This document shows, piece after piece, positions 54,159 to 62,792 of a DNA stretch of 64,000 nt. This stretch comes from Lachnospiraceae bacterium (GTDB lineage Bacteria > Bacillota > Clostridia > Lachnospirales > Lachnospiraceae). The stretch is taken from NCBI GenBank assembly GCA_024695145.1, contig JAILIS010000002.1:30453-94452 (forward strand), given 5' to 3'. The notes beneath the pieces were generated by a model. That model was not told the DNA's origin. It ran no database searches and saw only the letters and a list, made by a program, of their open reading frames with translations. Every line of letters begins with the position of its first letter. Position 1 is the stretch's first letter. The position numbers and the translations under genes were made by a program.

Positions 54159-55181
54159 TTAGTCATCTATAAGTTCAATTATTGCATCCTTGAACGGCTG
54201 AATATCTTCAGGCGATGCATCTGTCGCCACTTTCAGTAATTTCAGCATATACTGAAATACCATCGGAACTGCGCTGTCATCATAAACAGCTTCCCAATCA
54301 GGAAAAAACCCATATATGGTATCCCTGATCCTTCTGTAGACATCAGGAATACTGTCCATATTTACAAAAAACAGATAGTAACTGTTGAAAAAGTACGTCT
54401 CCATCGTATCTTTCATTATCTCATTATAAAACGATCCCAAAAATCCCGTGTTTTTACATTTTGCAAGATACATTTCGTACGAAGTCAGCCTGTCGATCTG
54501 ATGCGGAGCATTTCTCTTGTTTATTGTCGACTCGCTGTGAATATAGTGATGGAGAGTTACGTGATCTATCACCAGAGTACCTTTAGCATAAAACTTGATC
54601 ATCCGTTGCCAGTATATATCCTCATATGCCAGGTGCTCCGGGAACCATACATCGTTTTCAAGTATCATGGTTCTCCTGTATACAGCTGTGCATACATATC
54701 CGAGATCCGACCCGATCAGTTTGCATTTATCCTCCGGAGTAAATTCCATGCCGACCGGATAACTGTCTTCTTTCCGGTCTTCATAAGTCAGACTGTATTC
54801 ATAATTCTCTTCGCTTTTGGCAGATACAATATCATAGTCTCCGCTCTTTATCCCGAATTCATATGCCTGAAGTGCATCCTTTTCCAGCCAGTCATCAGCG
54901 TCAAGAAAACAAACATATTCGCCTGTCGCCTGTTTTATGGCAATATTCCTGGCCCCGCCCTGCCTGAGATTTGTTTCATACGTGATCACTTTAACAGTAT
55001 CGGGATACGCAGTCTCCCATTTCCTAAGGCAGTTAAGCGTATCATCGGTTGATGCATCATCAACTGCGATCACTTCATACAGCGAAGGATCAACAGTCTG
55101 GCCCATCACCGAATCCATCGCTCTGTCTATGTATTTCACGGCATTATAACACGGTATGATTATGCTAAACAGTTTATCCAT
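54159..55181 (-). CDS. Family 2 glycosyltransferase (copy C, unrelated to A/B)
   Basis: A 340-aa GT-A enzyme with FSIIIPCYNAVKYIDRAMDS, VIAVDDASTDDTLNCL, GGARNIAIKQATGEYVCFLD and the DADDW motif (about 91-95). It is of the classical WcaA/EpsJ type and differs from the duplicated pair around maf. The donor is not known. It forms a unit with fliB (10-bp gap) and follows a strong terminator. ATG 55181 is preferred; ATG 55199 sits directly on an AAAGG and is too close. Confidence 0.87.
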   Translation of the reverse strand: MDKLFSIIIPCYNAVKYIDRAMDSVMGQTVDPSLYEVIAVDDASTDDTLNCLRKWETAYPDTVKVITYETNLRQGGARNIAIKQATGEYVCFLDADDWLEKDALQAYEFGIKSGDYDIVSAKSEENYEYSLTYEDRKEDSYPVGMEFTPEDKCKLIGSDLGYVCTAVYRRTMILENDVWFPEHLAYEDIYWQRMIKFYAKGTLVIDHVTLHHYIHSESTINKRNAPHQIDRLTSYEMYLAKCKNTGFLGSFYNEIMKDTMETYFFNSYYLFFVNMDSIPDVYRRIRDTIYGFFPDWEAVYDDSAVPMVFQYMLKLLKVATDASPEDIQPFKDAIIELIDD

Positions 55182-55234
55182 ACAGTCTCTCTTGATCATC
55201 CTTTATTTCCATAGTTTAACACAGTTTTTGCAAA

Positions 55235-55266
55235 AAGAAAAAAGGAGACTGACTCTGTCTCCTTTT
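55235..55266 (-). terminator. Terminator of the flagellar filament operon
   Basis: AAAAGGAGAC paired perfectly with GTCTCCTTTT, 7-nt loop, followed on the minus strand by TTCTTTTT. It closes the flaG-fliD-fliS transcript. Confidence 0.85.
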
Positions 55267-55288
55267 GCGAACACCATTTATATATAGC

Positions 55289-55777
55289 CTATTGTTTGAT
55301 ATCCTGTTCGGAAAAATCCATTCCGAAGTCGCTGCTCATCGTCTGAGCATAACTGCTCGCCACCTTCAGACTGTTTCTTGTCCGTTTGATCTCTTTCTTT
55401 CTGGTGCCGAATATCTTCTCGATGATCTTTTTGTTTCTTTCCTCTCCGGTAGTGATCTTCGCCCCCTGATCCGTGATTCTGATTATCAGTCTCTGTATCT
55501 CCCTGATCTTATCGGCATATTTGTCCCTGTCATCATTAAGCTGTTCCCTGACCCTGTCATACAGGCTCTGGAAACCCTCATCCATTTTGACTATCCGGTC
55601 AATGGAGGCCTGTTTCTGTTCAACTATCAGATTGAATGAATCCCAGTCGACTTCTTCATAAGTCTTTCCCGAAACACACTCATTCTGTTCTTCATTCTTA
55701 CGGATCAGTTTGTCAAGGAGCTCTGATTTCTTGGTAAGGCTCTCTATCATTATCTGGATATAATCATCAACCGGCAT
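55289..55777 (-). CDS. FliT/FlgN-like flagellar chaperone candidate
   Basis: A 162-aa, almost fully helical protein with long charged heptads (LLDKLIRKNEEQNECV, QKQASIDRIVKMDEGFQSLY, DKYADKIREIQRLIIRI). Size, coiled-coil character and the position right after fliD-fliS suggest a FliT- or FlgN-type export chaperone for FliD or for the hook-associated proteins. There is no decisive motif, so the call rests mainly on context. GAGGAAA SD. Confidence 0.6.
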   Translation of the reverse strand: MPVDDYIQIMIESLTKKSELLDKLIRKNEEQNECVSGKTYEEVDWDSFNLIVEQKQASIDRIVKMDEGFQSLYDRVREQLNDDRDKYADKIREIQRLIIRITDQGAKITTGEERNKKIIEKIFGTRKKEIKRTRNSLKVASSYAQTMSSDFGMDFSEQDIKQ

Positions 55778-55795
55778 ATATATTTCCTCAATAAC

Positions 55796-56179
55796 TTAAG
55801 CCTTATTATTAAGCCTCATTACCTCTTTCCATGTGTCCCTCATCGTATGAAGATGTTCAAGAACCTCTTCCAGGATGGCCTTGTCTTTGGTCATATTTGC
55901 CTCACGAAGCCTCTTCATAAGATAGTTATACACGTTGTTAAAATCATTGGCTATCTCATATTTGAAGTTCAATGTTATCTGGAACTCCTCTATGATCTTT
56001 TGAACCTTCATGATATTGGTATGAGCTTTCTGGATGTCTTTCTGTTCAATGCCCATGATAGCTATATTACAGAACTTGATGGCACCGTCATAGAGCATAA
56101 GGGTAAGTTCAGCGGGAGATGCCGTCAATATCTTGTTCTGATTGTACTGTGCATACGGATTGCCGGTCATGACTGCCAT
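55796..56179 (-). CDS. fliS: Flagellin export chaperone FliS
   Basis: FliS binds the C-terminus of flagellin and prevents early polymerisation; in Bacillus it also influences FliW. The 127-aa protein has the family start NPYAQYNQNKILTASPAELT, LMLYDGAIKFCNIAI, and the helical bundle ending MRDTWKEVMRLN. AAGGAGG SD. It follows fliD, separated by a 119-bp gap with a long inverted repeat. Confidence 0.95.
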   Translation of the reverse strand: MAVMTGNPYAQYNQNKILTASPAELTLMLYDGAIKFCNIAIMGIEQKDIQKAHTNIMKVQKIIEEFQITLNFKYEIANDFNNVYNYLMKRLREANMTKDKAILEEVLEHLHTMRDTWKEVMRLNNKA

Positions 56180-56227
56180 ACAGGAAACCTCCTTGTTACT
56201 TCAAGTAATCCTTACATATATTCTATC

Positions 56228-56269
56228 ACAGATTATCAGCACATCCAACCGGATGCGCTGATAATCTGT
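56228..56269 (-). other. Long inverted repeat between fliD and fliS
   Basis: Thirteen perfect pairs (ACAGATTATCAGC with GCTGATAATCTGT), continued by CATCC/GGATG around a 4-base centre. On the minus strand no U-run follows (GATAGAATATATG), so it is not a standard terminator. An RNA-stability or processing element is more likely. The rest of 56180-56298 holds only the fliS SD. Confidence 0.75.
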
Positions 56270-56298
56270 TTATACTGTTTGCCGGTCATCTATCGGCA

Positions 56299-57867
56299 TC
56301 ATCCTGCGAACAGCTGTGAGATATACTGCTGCTGTGAATTGAGTGAGGACATTGCAGATTCCATCGCCGTAAACTGTCTGTAATACTTGTCCTCCTGATC
56401 CGCAACATATTTCTCCCACTTGTCAACCTGCTTCTGTTTATCGACGTAATCATTCTGAAGCTTCTTGTCAGAGAAGAAGTTACCGTAGGATGTATAGTTG
56501 TCGGAAGTGCTCTGGATCTTGTTCATCGCATCATAGAGCTTTCCGGCAAGCTGCTGGAAGAACTGAGACGTAACTTCGGGATTGGATGCTATCATTGCCT
56601 TAAGCTTATCCTCATTTCCCGACGTGTCCGGATCATCCGGATTACCGTCAATGTGGTAAGCATTCTTCTCGTTATCTGCTGCATTGAAATATCCGAGTGT
56701 ATTGATACCGAATGATGACAGAGAATATGTCTTGCCGTCAATGTTAAAAGAGGAAAGCATCGCATTTCTCATCGCTGATGCGACTGTATCAAGCTCGGAG
56801 TCATCCTTAAGCAGCGCATCCTTGATCTTTGTCTCCCACTGCTTGACCTCATCATCCGTCATGGCATCTTTCTCTTCTGCGGTCAGAGGTTCATAACCCT
56901 TGGCTGACTTTGCATTATAGAGTTTATCCATCTCATTCATGAGACTGTTATACTCTTTGAAGAAGTTCTTAACGGTATCATAGATGTCCTCATAGTCCGT
57001 ATCCGTAACGATGGAAACAGCTTCCGACGTAACATCCTTCGCTGTGATGGTAAGTCCGTTAATTGAGAAATTATTCGTTGCGGACTTGAACTTTGCACCG
57101 TTAAGTTCTATCTCGGCATCATCGCCATCGATCTTATGCGCACCGCCTTCGCTGCCGGTCACAGTCAGTCCCAGGAATCTCAAAGCATCGGAACTGTCTG
57201 TGTTTGCGGGAGAAGTCTCCGTTGCGGCGGTATCCGTTGCAACAAACCCAAAGTTGTTTACAACGCCGGAATTTTTGCTGCTGATGAAAAACCTGCCGGT
57301 TGATTCGTCAAAGTTTGCATTATAGCCTGCTGCGGAAACCTGTTTGGCGAACTGATCAAGCGTCATTGACCCGCTTATCTCAAGGTCGGGAGTAACATAC
57401 TCTTTATAACTGCCGTCAGTATTCTGCTTACCTTTGCCGATCCTGACCGTAGTCTCTCCACCGGTATATCCGAGATCCGCAAGCGTAGTATCCTTCGTGA
57501 CGGCATTTCCGTTCTTGTCCTTCAGCTCGGCACCCGTAAGATATGCAGTCTTTGCAAGTGCATTGATCTTAAGCGACTGACTGCCGTTAACCGCACCCGA
57601 ACTGGTAACAACGCTTGCCTTTGAAGAATCGGAAACCGTTGTCTTCTTCTTTGCATATGCTGAAGAAAACCGCATGTTGCTGGCCTGTTTACTGAAGAAA
57701 TTCTTGATCTTTCCATTCAGTGTCATCCAGGCTTCCTGTTTCCACTCGGTCTTGGTCTTGGCCTTTGTATACTTTTCGCCCTGCTTCTCGTATGCATTAA
57801 CGAGTTCTCTGACCATGGCATCGGTATCAAGGCCCGAGTTCATTCCTGTTATTCTGATCTTGCCCAT
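56299..57867 (-). CDS. fliD: Flagellar hook-associated protein 2 (filament cap FliD)
   Basis: FliD caps the growing filament and helps flagellin fold into place. The 522-aa protein has the FliD N-terminal domain (IRITGMNSGLDTDAMVRELV, then KQGEKYTKAKTKTEWKQEAW), the variable central part with Ser/Asp-rich beta segments, and the C-terminal coil VDKQKQVDKWEKYVADQEDK, YYRQFTAMESAMSSLNSQQQ, ending SQLFAG. AAGGAGG SD. It lies 12 bp behind flaG. Confidence 0.95.
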   Translation of the reverse strand: MGKIRITGMNSGLDTDAMVRELVNAYEKQGEKYTKAKTKTEWKQEAWMTLNGKIKNFFSKQASNMRFSSAYAKKKTTVSDSSKASVVTSSGAVNGSQSLKINALAKTAYLTGAELKDKNGNAVTKDTTLADLGYTGGETTVRIGKGKQNTDGSYKEYVTPDLEISGSMTLDQFAKQVSAAGYNANFDESTGRFFISSKNSGVVNNFGFVATDTAATETSPANTDSSDALRFLGLTVTGSEGGAHKIDGDDAEIELNGAKFKSATNNFSINGLTITAKDVTSEAVSIVTDTDYEDIYDTVKNFFKEYNSLMNEMDKLYNAKSAKGYEPLTAEEKDAMTDDEVKQWETKIKDALLKDDSELDTVASAMRNAMLSSFNIDGKTYSLSSFGINTLGYFNAADNEKNAYHIDGNPDDPDTSGNEDKLKAMIASNPEVTSQFFQQLAGKLYDAMNKIQSTSDNYTSYGNFFSDKKLQNDYVDKQKQVDKWEKYVADQEDKYYRQFTAMESAMSSLNSQQQYISQLFAG

Positions 57868-57879
57868 ATGCTGTCCTCC

Positions 57880-58329
57880 TTACCTCTTTTCATCCACGAG
57901 GAGTCCGGCCATTTCCCAAACCTTGGCGATCATATCCAGGGTTTTTTCGGGAGGAAGCTCTTTGATGACCTTTCTGGTTTCTTTATCAACGATCTTAATG
58001 GTCAGATGATTGGTCTCTTCATGAATTCCGAACTGAGCAACGGAATTCGCCATCTTTTTGTTCATCTCGTCAACAGCCTTCTTTACAGCTTCTGCTGTGG
58101 GACTGGGCTGCTGCTCCTGCTGACCGTTCTGCTGATTACCTGATTCGCCATCCTTGGCCTGTGCCGCATTTACGGACAATGTAACATTATCCACAGGTGT
58201 TGCGGCATTTTGCAAAGACCCTTCCGTGAACTCATCTGCGTTCTTTTCCGGCGGTTTCGGAGCAGATATCTGCTGTGCTACCGGTTGTGCAGTGAATGTC
58301 ATCGCACTGCTGATTGGTTCTATTGCCAT
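57880..58329 (-). CDS. flaG: FlaG family flagellar protein
   Basis: FlaG proteins influence filament length and are usually encoded before fliD. The 149-aa protein has a variable Gln/Pro/Ala-rich N-terminus (about 1-85) and the conserved C-terminal domain: SVAQFGIHEETNHLTIKIVD, KETRKVIKELPPEKTLDMIA, GLLVDEKR. ATG 58329 has an excellent GGAGGTGAT SD; the frame further upstream is disregarded. It is the first gene behind an internal sigma-D promoter. Confidence 0.9.
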   Translation of the reverse strand: MAIEPISSAMTFTAQPVAQQISAPKPPEKNADEFTEGSLQNAATPVDNVTLSVNAAQAKDGESGNQQNGQQEQQPSPTAEAVKKAVDEMNKKMANSVAQFGIHEETNHLTIKIVDKETRKVIKELPPEKTLDMIAKVWEMAGLLVDEKR

Positions 58330-58425
58330 TCTTATCACCTCCATGTGATTCTTACAGCCACGACTTCCACAGCCGTGGCTAAAACAAATACATCAAAACC
58401 CGCTAATTATGGTTTCTTGTGCTTT

Positions 58426-58453
58426 ATATCGGCACAGTAGGTAAAATAGTTAA
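58426..58453 (-). promoter_or_regulatory. Sigma-D (sigma-28) promoter of flaG-fliD-fliS
   Basis: TTAA (58450-58453), 16 bp, GCCGATAT (58426-58433), the exact consensus -10. It lies between csrA and flaG. The preceding A/T-run and GGTTAA match the flagellin promoters. Confidence 0.85.
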
Positions 58454-58460
58454 CCTTTTT

Positions 58461-58676
58461 TTAAAAAATTTTTTTAAGAGCCTCAAGTCCTTCTGTCTCA
58501 AGAGACTGTTTATTGGCTTCCTGGATCTGAAGATATACTTCCTTGCGGTATATCGGAACCTCTTTAGGTGCGGATATACCGACTTTCACCTGGTCCCCTT
58601 TTATCTCAAGGATCGTCACTTCAATCTTGTTATCTATGATAAGTGCTTCGTTCTTTTTTCTCGATAATGCCAACAT
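58461..58676 (-). CDS. csrA: Translational regulator CsrA
   Basis: CsrA binds GGA sites near the flagellin ribosome binding site and blocks translation. The 71-aa protein has the whole family fold: [40 protein letters not shown] (the RNA-binding edge), [17 protein letters not shown], plus a C-terminal helix (about 50-71) of the length used by FliW-controlled CsrA proteins. It starts 2 bp behind fliW. FliW holds it inactive until flagellin captures FliW. Confidence 0.96.
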   Translation of the reverse strand: MLALSRKKNEALIIDNKIEVTILEIKGDQVKVGISAPKEVPIYRKEVYLQIQEANKQSLETEGLEALKKIF

Positions 58677-58678
58677 GA

Positions 58679-59137
58679 TTATTCACCGCCCCTTTCCATA
58701 TTATCCTTTAATAACTGATAGATCGGGAACTTGACGGGATATTTATCATCATCGGTAATGATCTGATTGGCTTTGCGGTTATCCCCGTTTATGATTATGG
58801 GGCCTTTAAGATTGACTGTCATCTTCTCTATCTCGTGCGGTACTGTAATGGTCACAAGCACAAGAGTATTCTCCTCGGTAACATTCCCAAGAGGACCTAA
58901 CAGATCATCTTCTATGCGGGGATTATAATCCGGCATTACGATGAGAGGATCTATGACCGGCATGGCAAATGCCGGCTCCTGTACCGACTGCATCCATCTG
59001 ATGCCTCCCTCGGATTCGCTGTCATGAATGAGGAGAAAATCGGTAAGATCCGGGAATCCTATGATCCCCTGTGGAAATTTGATGAGCTTATCCTCATCTA
59101 CTTCGATATCTCCGAATAGTTTCGTTGTGATCTTCAT
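58679..59137 (-). CDS. fliW: Flagellar assembly factor FliW
   Basis: FliW binds flagellin or CsrA and so links filament export to flagellin translation. The 152-aa beta-barrel protein has [36 protein letters not shown] and [16 protein letters not shown], then [25 protein letters not shown] and the closing [36 protein letters not shown] precedes the ATG. It sits between flgL and csrA in the usual Firmicute order. Confidence 0.95.
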   Translation of the reverse strand: MKITTKLFGDIEVDEDKLIKFPQGIIGFPDLTDFLLIHDSESEGGIRWMQSVQEPAFAMPVIDPLIVMPDYNPRIEDDLLGPLGNVTEENTLVLVTITVPHEIEKMTVNLKGPIIINGDNRKANQIITDDDKYPVKFPIYQLLKDNMERGGE

Positions 59138-59168
59138 GCTGCCTGTAACCTCCTTGTTTTACATCTTT

Positions 59169-60710
59169 TTAAAGATAATTGAGCAGTGTCTGCTGTGCTA
59201 TCTTGCCGGCTGCAAGCTGTGCGGCCTCAAGAGCAAGCTTTGCACTTGAAAAGTCTATGGATGACTCTGTGAGCTCTGCATTGATATTCGCATCGGCAAG
59301 TTCCTTAAAACTCTGGAGCTGATCCGCAACCCTCTCTTTTGTTATCGACAGTCTTGACTGGATACTTCCGATGTTGGATATGGCAAGATTGTTCCTGTCG
59401 GCATAGAGGCCGAACGTATCAAGGGCAGATGCAAACATCTTCTGCATCTTGTCTTTCCTGAAAGCGCTCTCTTTATTTGCGGCATCAAGTTCCTTTTGAA
59501 CATCCTCACCGGCAGCGAGCCTTTTTGAAAGAGCCGTCACCCGGTCATCGGCATCCACAACGTCCTGCGTTGCCTTTATGAGTTCATCGATACTCCTGCC
59601 TATATCATGAGTATACACTTCATTTGCGTGCGTGTTAATAGTAATTTTCTGATTGAAGCTGATCTCAACTTCCATATTCTTATTCTGGAAGTTCGGTTTC
59701 GTAGGATCGGGAACAAGTTTTCCTGTCGAATCCGTCTTCGTATCATAATTGTAATAGTCCTTTTCTCCCGTGATCTGATTATCCTGATAGCAGGCAAAAT
59801 AATGCTCGGGGCGAAGATCTCCGGTTTTCCATCTGTTCTTGTTATATTCAAGGTATGCCGGCTTTGAATCAGGTTTGTTTGCTCCATCCTGAATGGTCTT
59901 GGCGATCGTCTTTCCAAGCAGAAGTTCGCCTGTTTCCGGTATAAGGACCGCAGCATCCGGATCCGTAACAACAGTCTTATATATGGCATCTATCTGCTCC
60001 TGTGTCTTGCCGGCTGTCGACATTATGGCAACGGACTGTGTCTGTTCGGTTGCTCCGTCATAGTATTTAAAGTCTATGGAAGTTCCGGTCTCATTGATGT
60101 TATCATATGACAGTCTGATCCTCTTGATCTCATTCTGTTCAACAGTTCCTTCTGGATAAGCATCGGAACTGTCATAGGTGGAGATATAATTTATCGATCC
60201 GATCTCCTTTACATCGAATGTCTCATGGATCATGTAATTCCAGCCAGTATCCTTATCAGTCTCAAGGAACGTCAGTGACTTCTGTGTCCTGTAATCGGTA
60301 AACACGGTCCTTTCCGCATAATCTGCATTACCGGCTGAATACAGCTCATTGCGAAGATTTTTGAGATCTTCAAGGATCTTCTGCCGGTCAGTTGCCGTAT
60401 GCTGATCACTGGCACCGGCCGTAAGGTTTTCCCTGATGTTCGTAAACAGCTGATTGGTCTGTTTGAGAGCTGTCTCGGTTACCTTGAGCCATGCTTCCGA
60501 ATCCGGTATATTTTTCTTGTAATACTGGGTAAGCTGTGAAAGATTGGTATTAAGGCGAAGAGCACGGATTGCTACTACCGGATCCTCCGAAGGACGGGAT
60601 ATGACCTGGCCTGTTGAAATCTGAGTGTTGAGCCGGTCTTCGTTGAGCTTGTTGATGTTGATATTATTCTTGGTGTTTGACGTCATCATGGCGTTGGTGA
60701 TCCGCATCAT
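59169..60710 (-). CDS. flgL: Flagellar hook-associated protein 3 (FlgL)
   Basis: One of the two hook-filament junction proteins. The 513-aa product starts MMRITNAMMTSNTKNNININ and shows the flagellin-like D0/D1 N-terminus (STGQVISRPSEDPVVAIRAL at about 32-51). A longer variable middle (about 150-370) follows, and a flagellin-like C-terminus (SIQSRLSITKERVADQLQSF, SAKLALEAAQLAAGKIAQQT LLNYL). It is longer than the about 300 aa of E. coli FlgL, because of the middle. GGAGGATAAGG SD; the adjacent second ATG is equally possible. Confidence 0.93.
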   Translation of the reverse strand: MMRITNAMMTSNTKNNININKLNEDRLNTQISTGQVISRPSEDPVVAIRALRLNTNLSQLTQYYKKNIPDSEAWLKVTETALKQTNQLFTNIRENLTAGASDQHTATDRQKILEDLKNLRNELYSAGNADYAERTVFTDYRTQKSLTFLETDKDTGWNYMIHETFDVKEIGSINYISTYDSSDAYPEGTVEQNEIKRIRLSYDNINETGTSIDFKYYDGATEQTQSVAIMSTAGKTQEQIDAIYKTVVTDPDAAVLIPETGELLLGKTIAKTIQDGANKPDSKPAYLEYNKNRWKTGDLRPEHYFACYQDNQITGEKDYYNYDTKTDSTGKLVPDPTKPNFQNKNMEVEISFNQKITINTHANEVYTHDIGRSIDELIKATQDVVDADDRVTALSKRLAAGEDVQKELDAANKESAFRKDKMQKMFASALDTFGLYADRNNLAISNIGSIQSRLSITKERVADQLQSFKELADANINAELTESSIDFSSAKLALEAAQLAAGKIAQQTLLNYL

Positions 60711-60733
60711 AACCTTATCCTCCGTAAAACAAT

Positions 60734-60753
60734 AAAAAAACCGTCACAAACGG
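60734..60753 (-). terminator. Small terminator-like hairpin in front of flgL
   Basis: CCGT/ACGG stem with a 5-nt loop, followed on the minus strand by seven T. It lies after flgK and 24 bp before the flgL start, downstream of the candidate sigma-D promoter. The stem is short, so it may only partly stop transcription. Confidence 0.5.
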
Positions 60754-60823
60754 CGGATCTCCTTATCCTGCCTTCTGCGAATATATCAAGGGCGAATTCC
60801 GTTTCACCATAGTATTTAATTAT

Positions 60824-60851
60824 ATATCGTCAGATATCCCCTGTTTCTTAA
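60824..60851 (-). promoter_or_regulatory. Candidate sigma-D promoter of flgL
   Basis: TTAA (60848-60851), 16 bp, GACGATAT (60824-60831), one base off the -10 consensus. The 198-bp gap 60711-60908 otherwise shows only the hairpin near flgL. Confidence 0.6.
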
Positions 60852-60908
60852 GGACGATCGCTCATTTTATTCGACTATCGACTGCGTCTCGAACCCTTCC
60901 TTCCTGCA

Positions 60909-62774
60909 TTATACTCCTGTCTGCAGTATCAGCCGGTCGTATATCTCCGTCATGACCTGTATCATCTTCGATGAAAGGTTATACATTTCCTGGAATTTAA
61001 CAAGATTGAGCGCCTCTTCATCATTGTCGACACCCGAAACACTGGTGCGTTGTGCCACTATAGCCTGGCTTATCCTGTCATAATTGGTATAAAAGTTATT
61101 GGCTGATTTTGCCCCAAGGGCAACATCGCTCGTTACACATTGCAGGAATTCTTCGGATGAACATCCTCTGTAGGTCATCTTGGATTTGTCTGTCCTTACC
61201 TCCAGCAGGAGCTGCGTTATATCCTGTGCATCCTGGCCCTGTGTGATATCCTTTGTCGTACCGAACAGGTTCACGTCCTTTACCATATCGCTATTGATAT
61301 TAAAGCTTCCCGCCGTAAGCTGAAGATAGTTATCTATTCCCGGCATAAAGCTCGTTGTTTTATTCGAGACAGGAAGATCGTAACCGGTCTCATAATCATA
61401 ACTGATGAATTTATTCTCATCACTGCCGCTTGTAAACAGCACCTGAGCCTGGTTGCCATACTCATCCTGCGCCGATATCTCTATCCTGTTCATGGCCTGG
61501 GCAAAGCTTCTGACCCATTCATTCATTTGGGCCTGATAATACGGAATTCCCTGGTAGTCGATATTGACGCCTATATAACAGTCCTTGTGTGCAAGGCTTG
61601 TTAAATCCGGCATCCCGGGCTTTGCTGAAAATGTGTAAGTCTTATTGACATGGTCGTAAGACCATTGATCATATTTCACTTCCACGTTTCCGACGACGAT
61701 CGTACCTTCCATATTCATGGTGACTTTATTCATATCCGTCAGGAAATCATAGTTCGGATTAGATGGGTCTATGGTCACCGTTACTGAACTCGCTGTTGTA
61801 TCAACATACGCGCCTTTTGCCGAGAAGTTCTCACCGTTATTTCCGTCCCTTATCTCTATAAGGCCCTTGAGCTGCCCGCCCAGATTGCCTCCGTACAGAT
61901 TAAGGGGAAGTCCGTTAATATAAATATCGTACAACCCGTCGGCATCCGACTGGTTGACCTTTTCATCCCCGGATCTGGCGACACAGTCAAGAGTCGAGTA
62001 TTCATAACCGTTTACAAGATTCTGTCCGCCGCCGATATCAACGATATACCTGTATATACCGGATTCTTCGGTTCCGCCTTCGGTCGTGTAGATGGGAACC
62101 TCTGTAACTTTAACGTCAACAATTTCCGACAGCTCATCGATGAGAAGATTTCTCTTATCGCGAAGTTCATTGGCCCTGACCTTGTTGATTTCTATCGTAT
62201 TGATCTGCTTATTGAGCGTAGCTATCTCAGATGCAAGGGAATTGACCCTTTCAGACCTGTTTTTGATCTCATTGTTTGCATCTATCTGGATCTTCTGCAG
62301 GGATGTACTCATGCTGTTAAAGTATTCCGTAAGGCTCTTGCACTGCGACAGGAATGCGGCTTTCTTCGTATCGTCTCCCGCACTTTTGTATACCTCGTCA
62401 AGCGCATCGAACATATCGGAAAATATCTTGTTGAAGCCCTGTACGTCATCCGTGTCGGTAAAATAGTCCTCTATCTGGCGGTAATACTGCTGCTTGATAT
62501 CAAATATACCCTTGCTGGCATTGTTCTGCCAGTATTTGAGATCGTAGTATTCATTCCTGATCTGCTCGACCGACTTCGTATCAACTCCGGCACCGGCCAT
62601 GCCGTATGAGGTATTCGTACGCAGAGCATCAGCAGCGACCTGATTGGCTTCCTGTCTGGTGTAACCCTTTGTCTCAACGTTGCTTATGTTATTACCGGTC
62701 ACGTTAAGAGCCGCATTTGCCGCCTGTAATCCTGTATAGCCGATATTCAGACCGAAAAACTGAGAAGTACCCAT
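60909..62774 (-). CDS. flgK: Flagellar hook-associated protein 1 (FlgK), second of two
   Basis: Hook-filament junction protein, 621 aa. The N-terminal rod-like signature is FGLNIGYTGLQAANAALNVT GNNISNVETKGYTRQEANQ (residues about 7-45), with a coiled stretch ERVNSLASEIATLNKQINTI. The D1/D0 C-terminus reads SGVDNDEEALNLVKFQEMYN and ends LSSKMIQVMTEIYDRLI. A second FlgK-like gene lies directly upstream (18-bp gap). AGGAGG SD. Confidence 0.92.
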   Translation of the reverse strand: MGTSQFFGLNIGYTGLQAANAALNVTGNNISNVETKGYTRQEANQVAADALRTNTSYGMAGAGVDTKSVEQIRNEYYDLKYWQNNASKGIFDIKQQYYRQIEDYFTDTDDVQGFNKIFSDMFDALDEVYKSAGDDTKKAAFLSQCKSLTEYFNSMSTSLQKIQIDANNEIKNRSERVNSLASEIATLNKQINTIEINKVRANELRDKRNLLIDELSEIVDVKVTEVPIYTTEGGTEESGIYRYIVDIGGGQNLVNGYEYSTLDCVARSGDEKVNQSDADGLYDIYINGLPLNLYGGNLGGQLKGLIEIRDGNNGENFSAKGAYVDTTASSVTVTIDPSNPNYDFLTDMNKVTMNMEGTIVVGNVEVKYDQWSYDHVNKTYTFSAKPGMPDLTSLAHKDCYIGVNIDYQGIPYYQAQMNEWVRSFAQAMNRIEISAQDEYGNQAQVLFTSGSDENKFISYDYETGYDLPVSNKTTSFMPGIDNYLQLTAGSFNINSDMVKDVNLFGTTKDITQGQDAQDITQLLLEVRTDKSKMTYRGCSSEEFLQCVTSDVALGAKSANNFYTNYDRISQAIVAQRTSVSGVDNDEEALNLVKFQEMYNLSSKMIQVMTEIYDRLILQTGV

Positions 62775-62792
62775 GATGACCTCCTATTCAGA

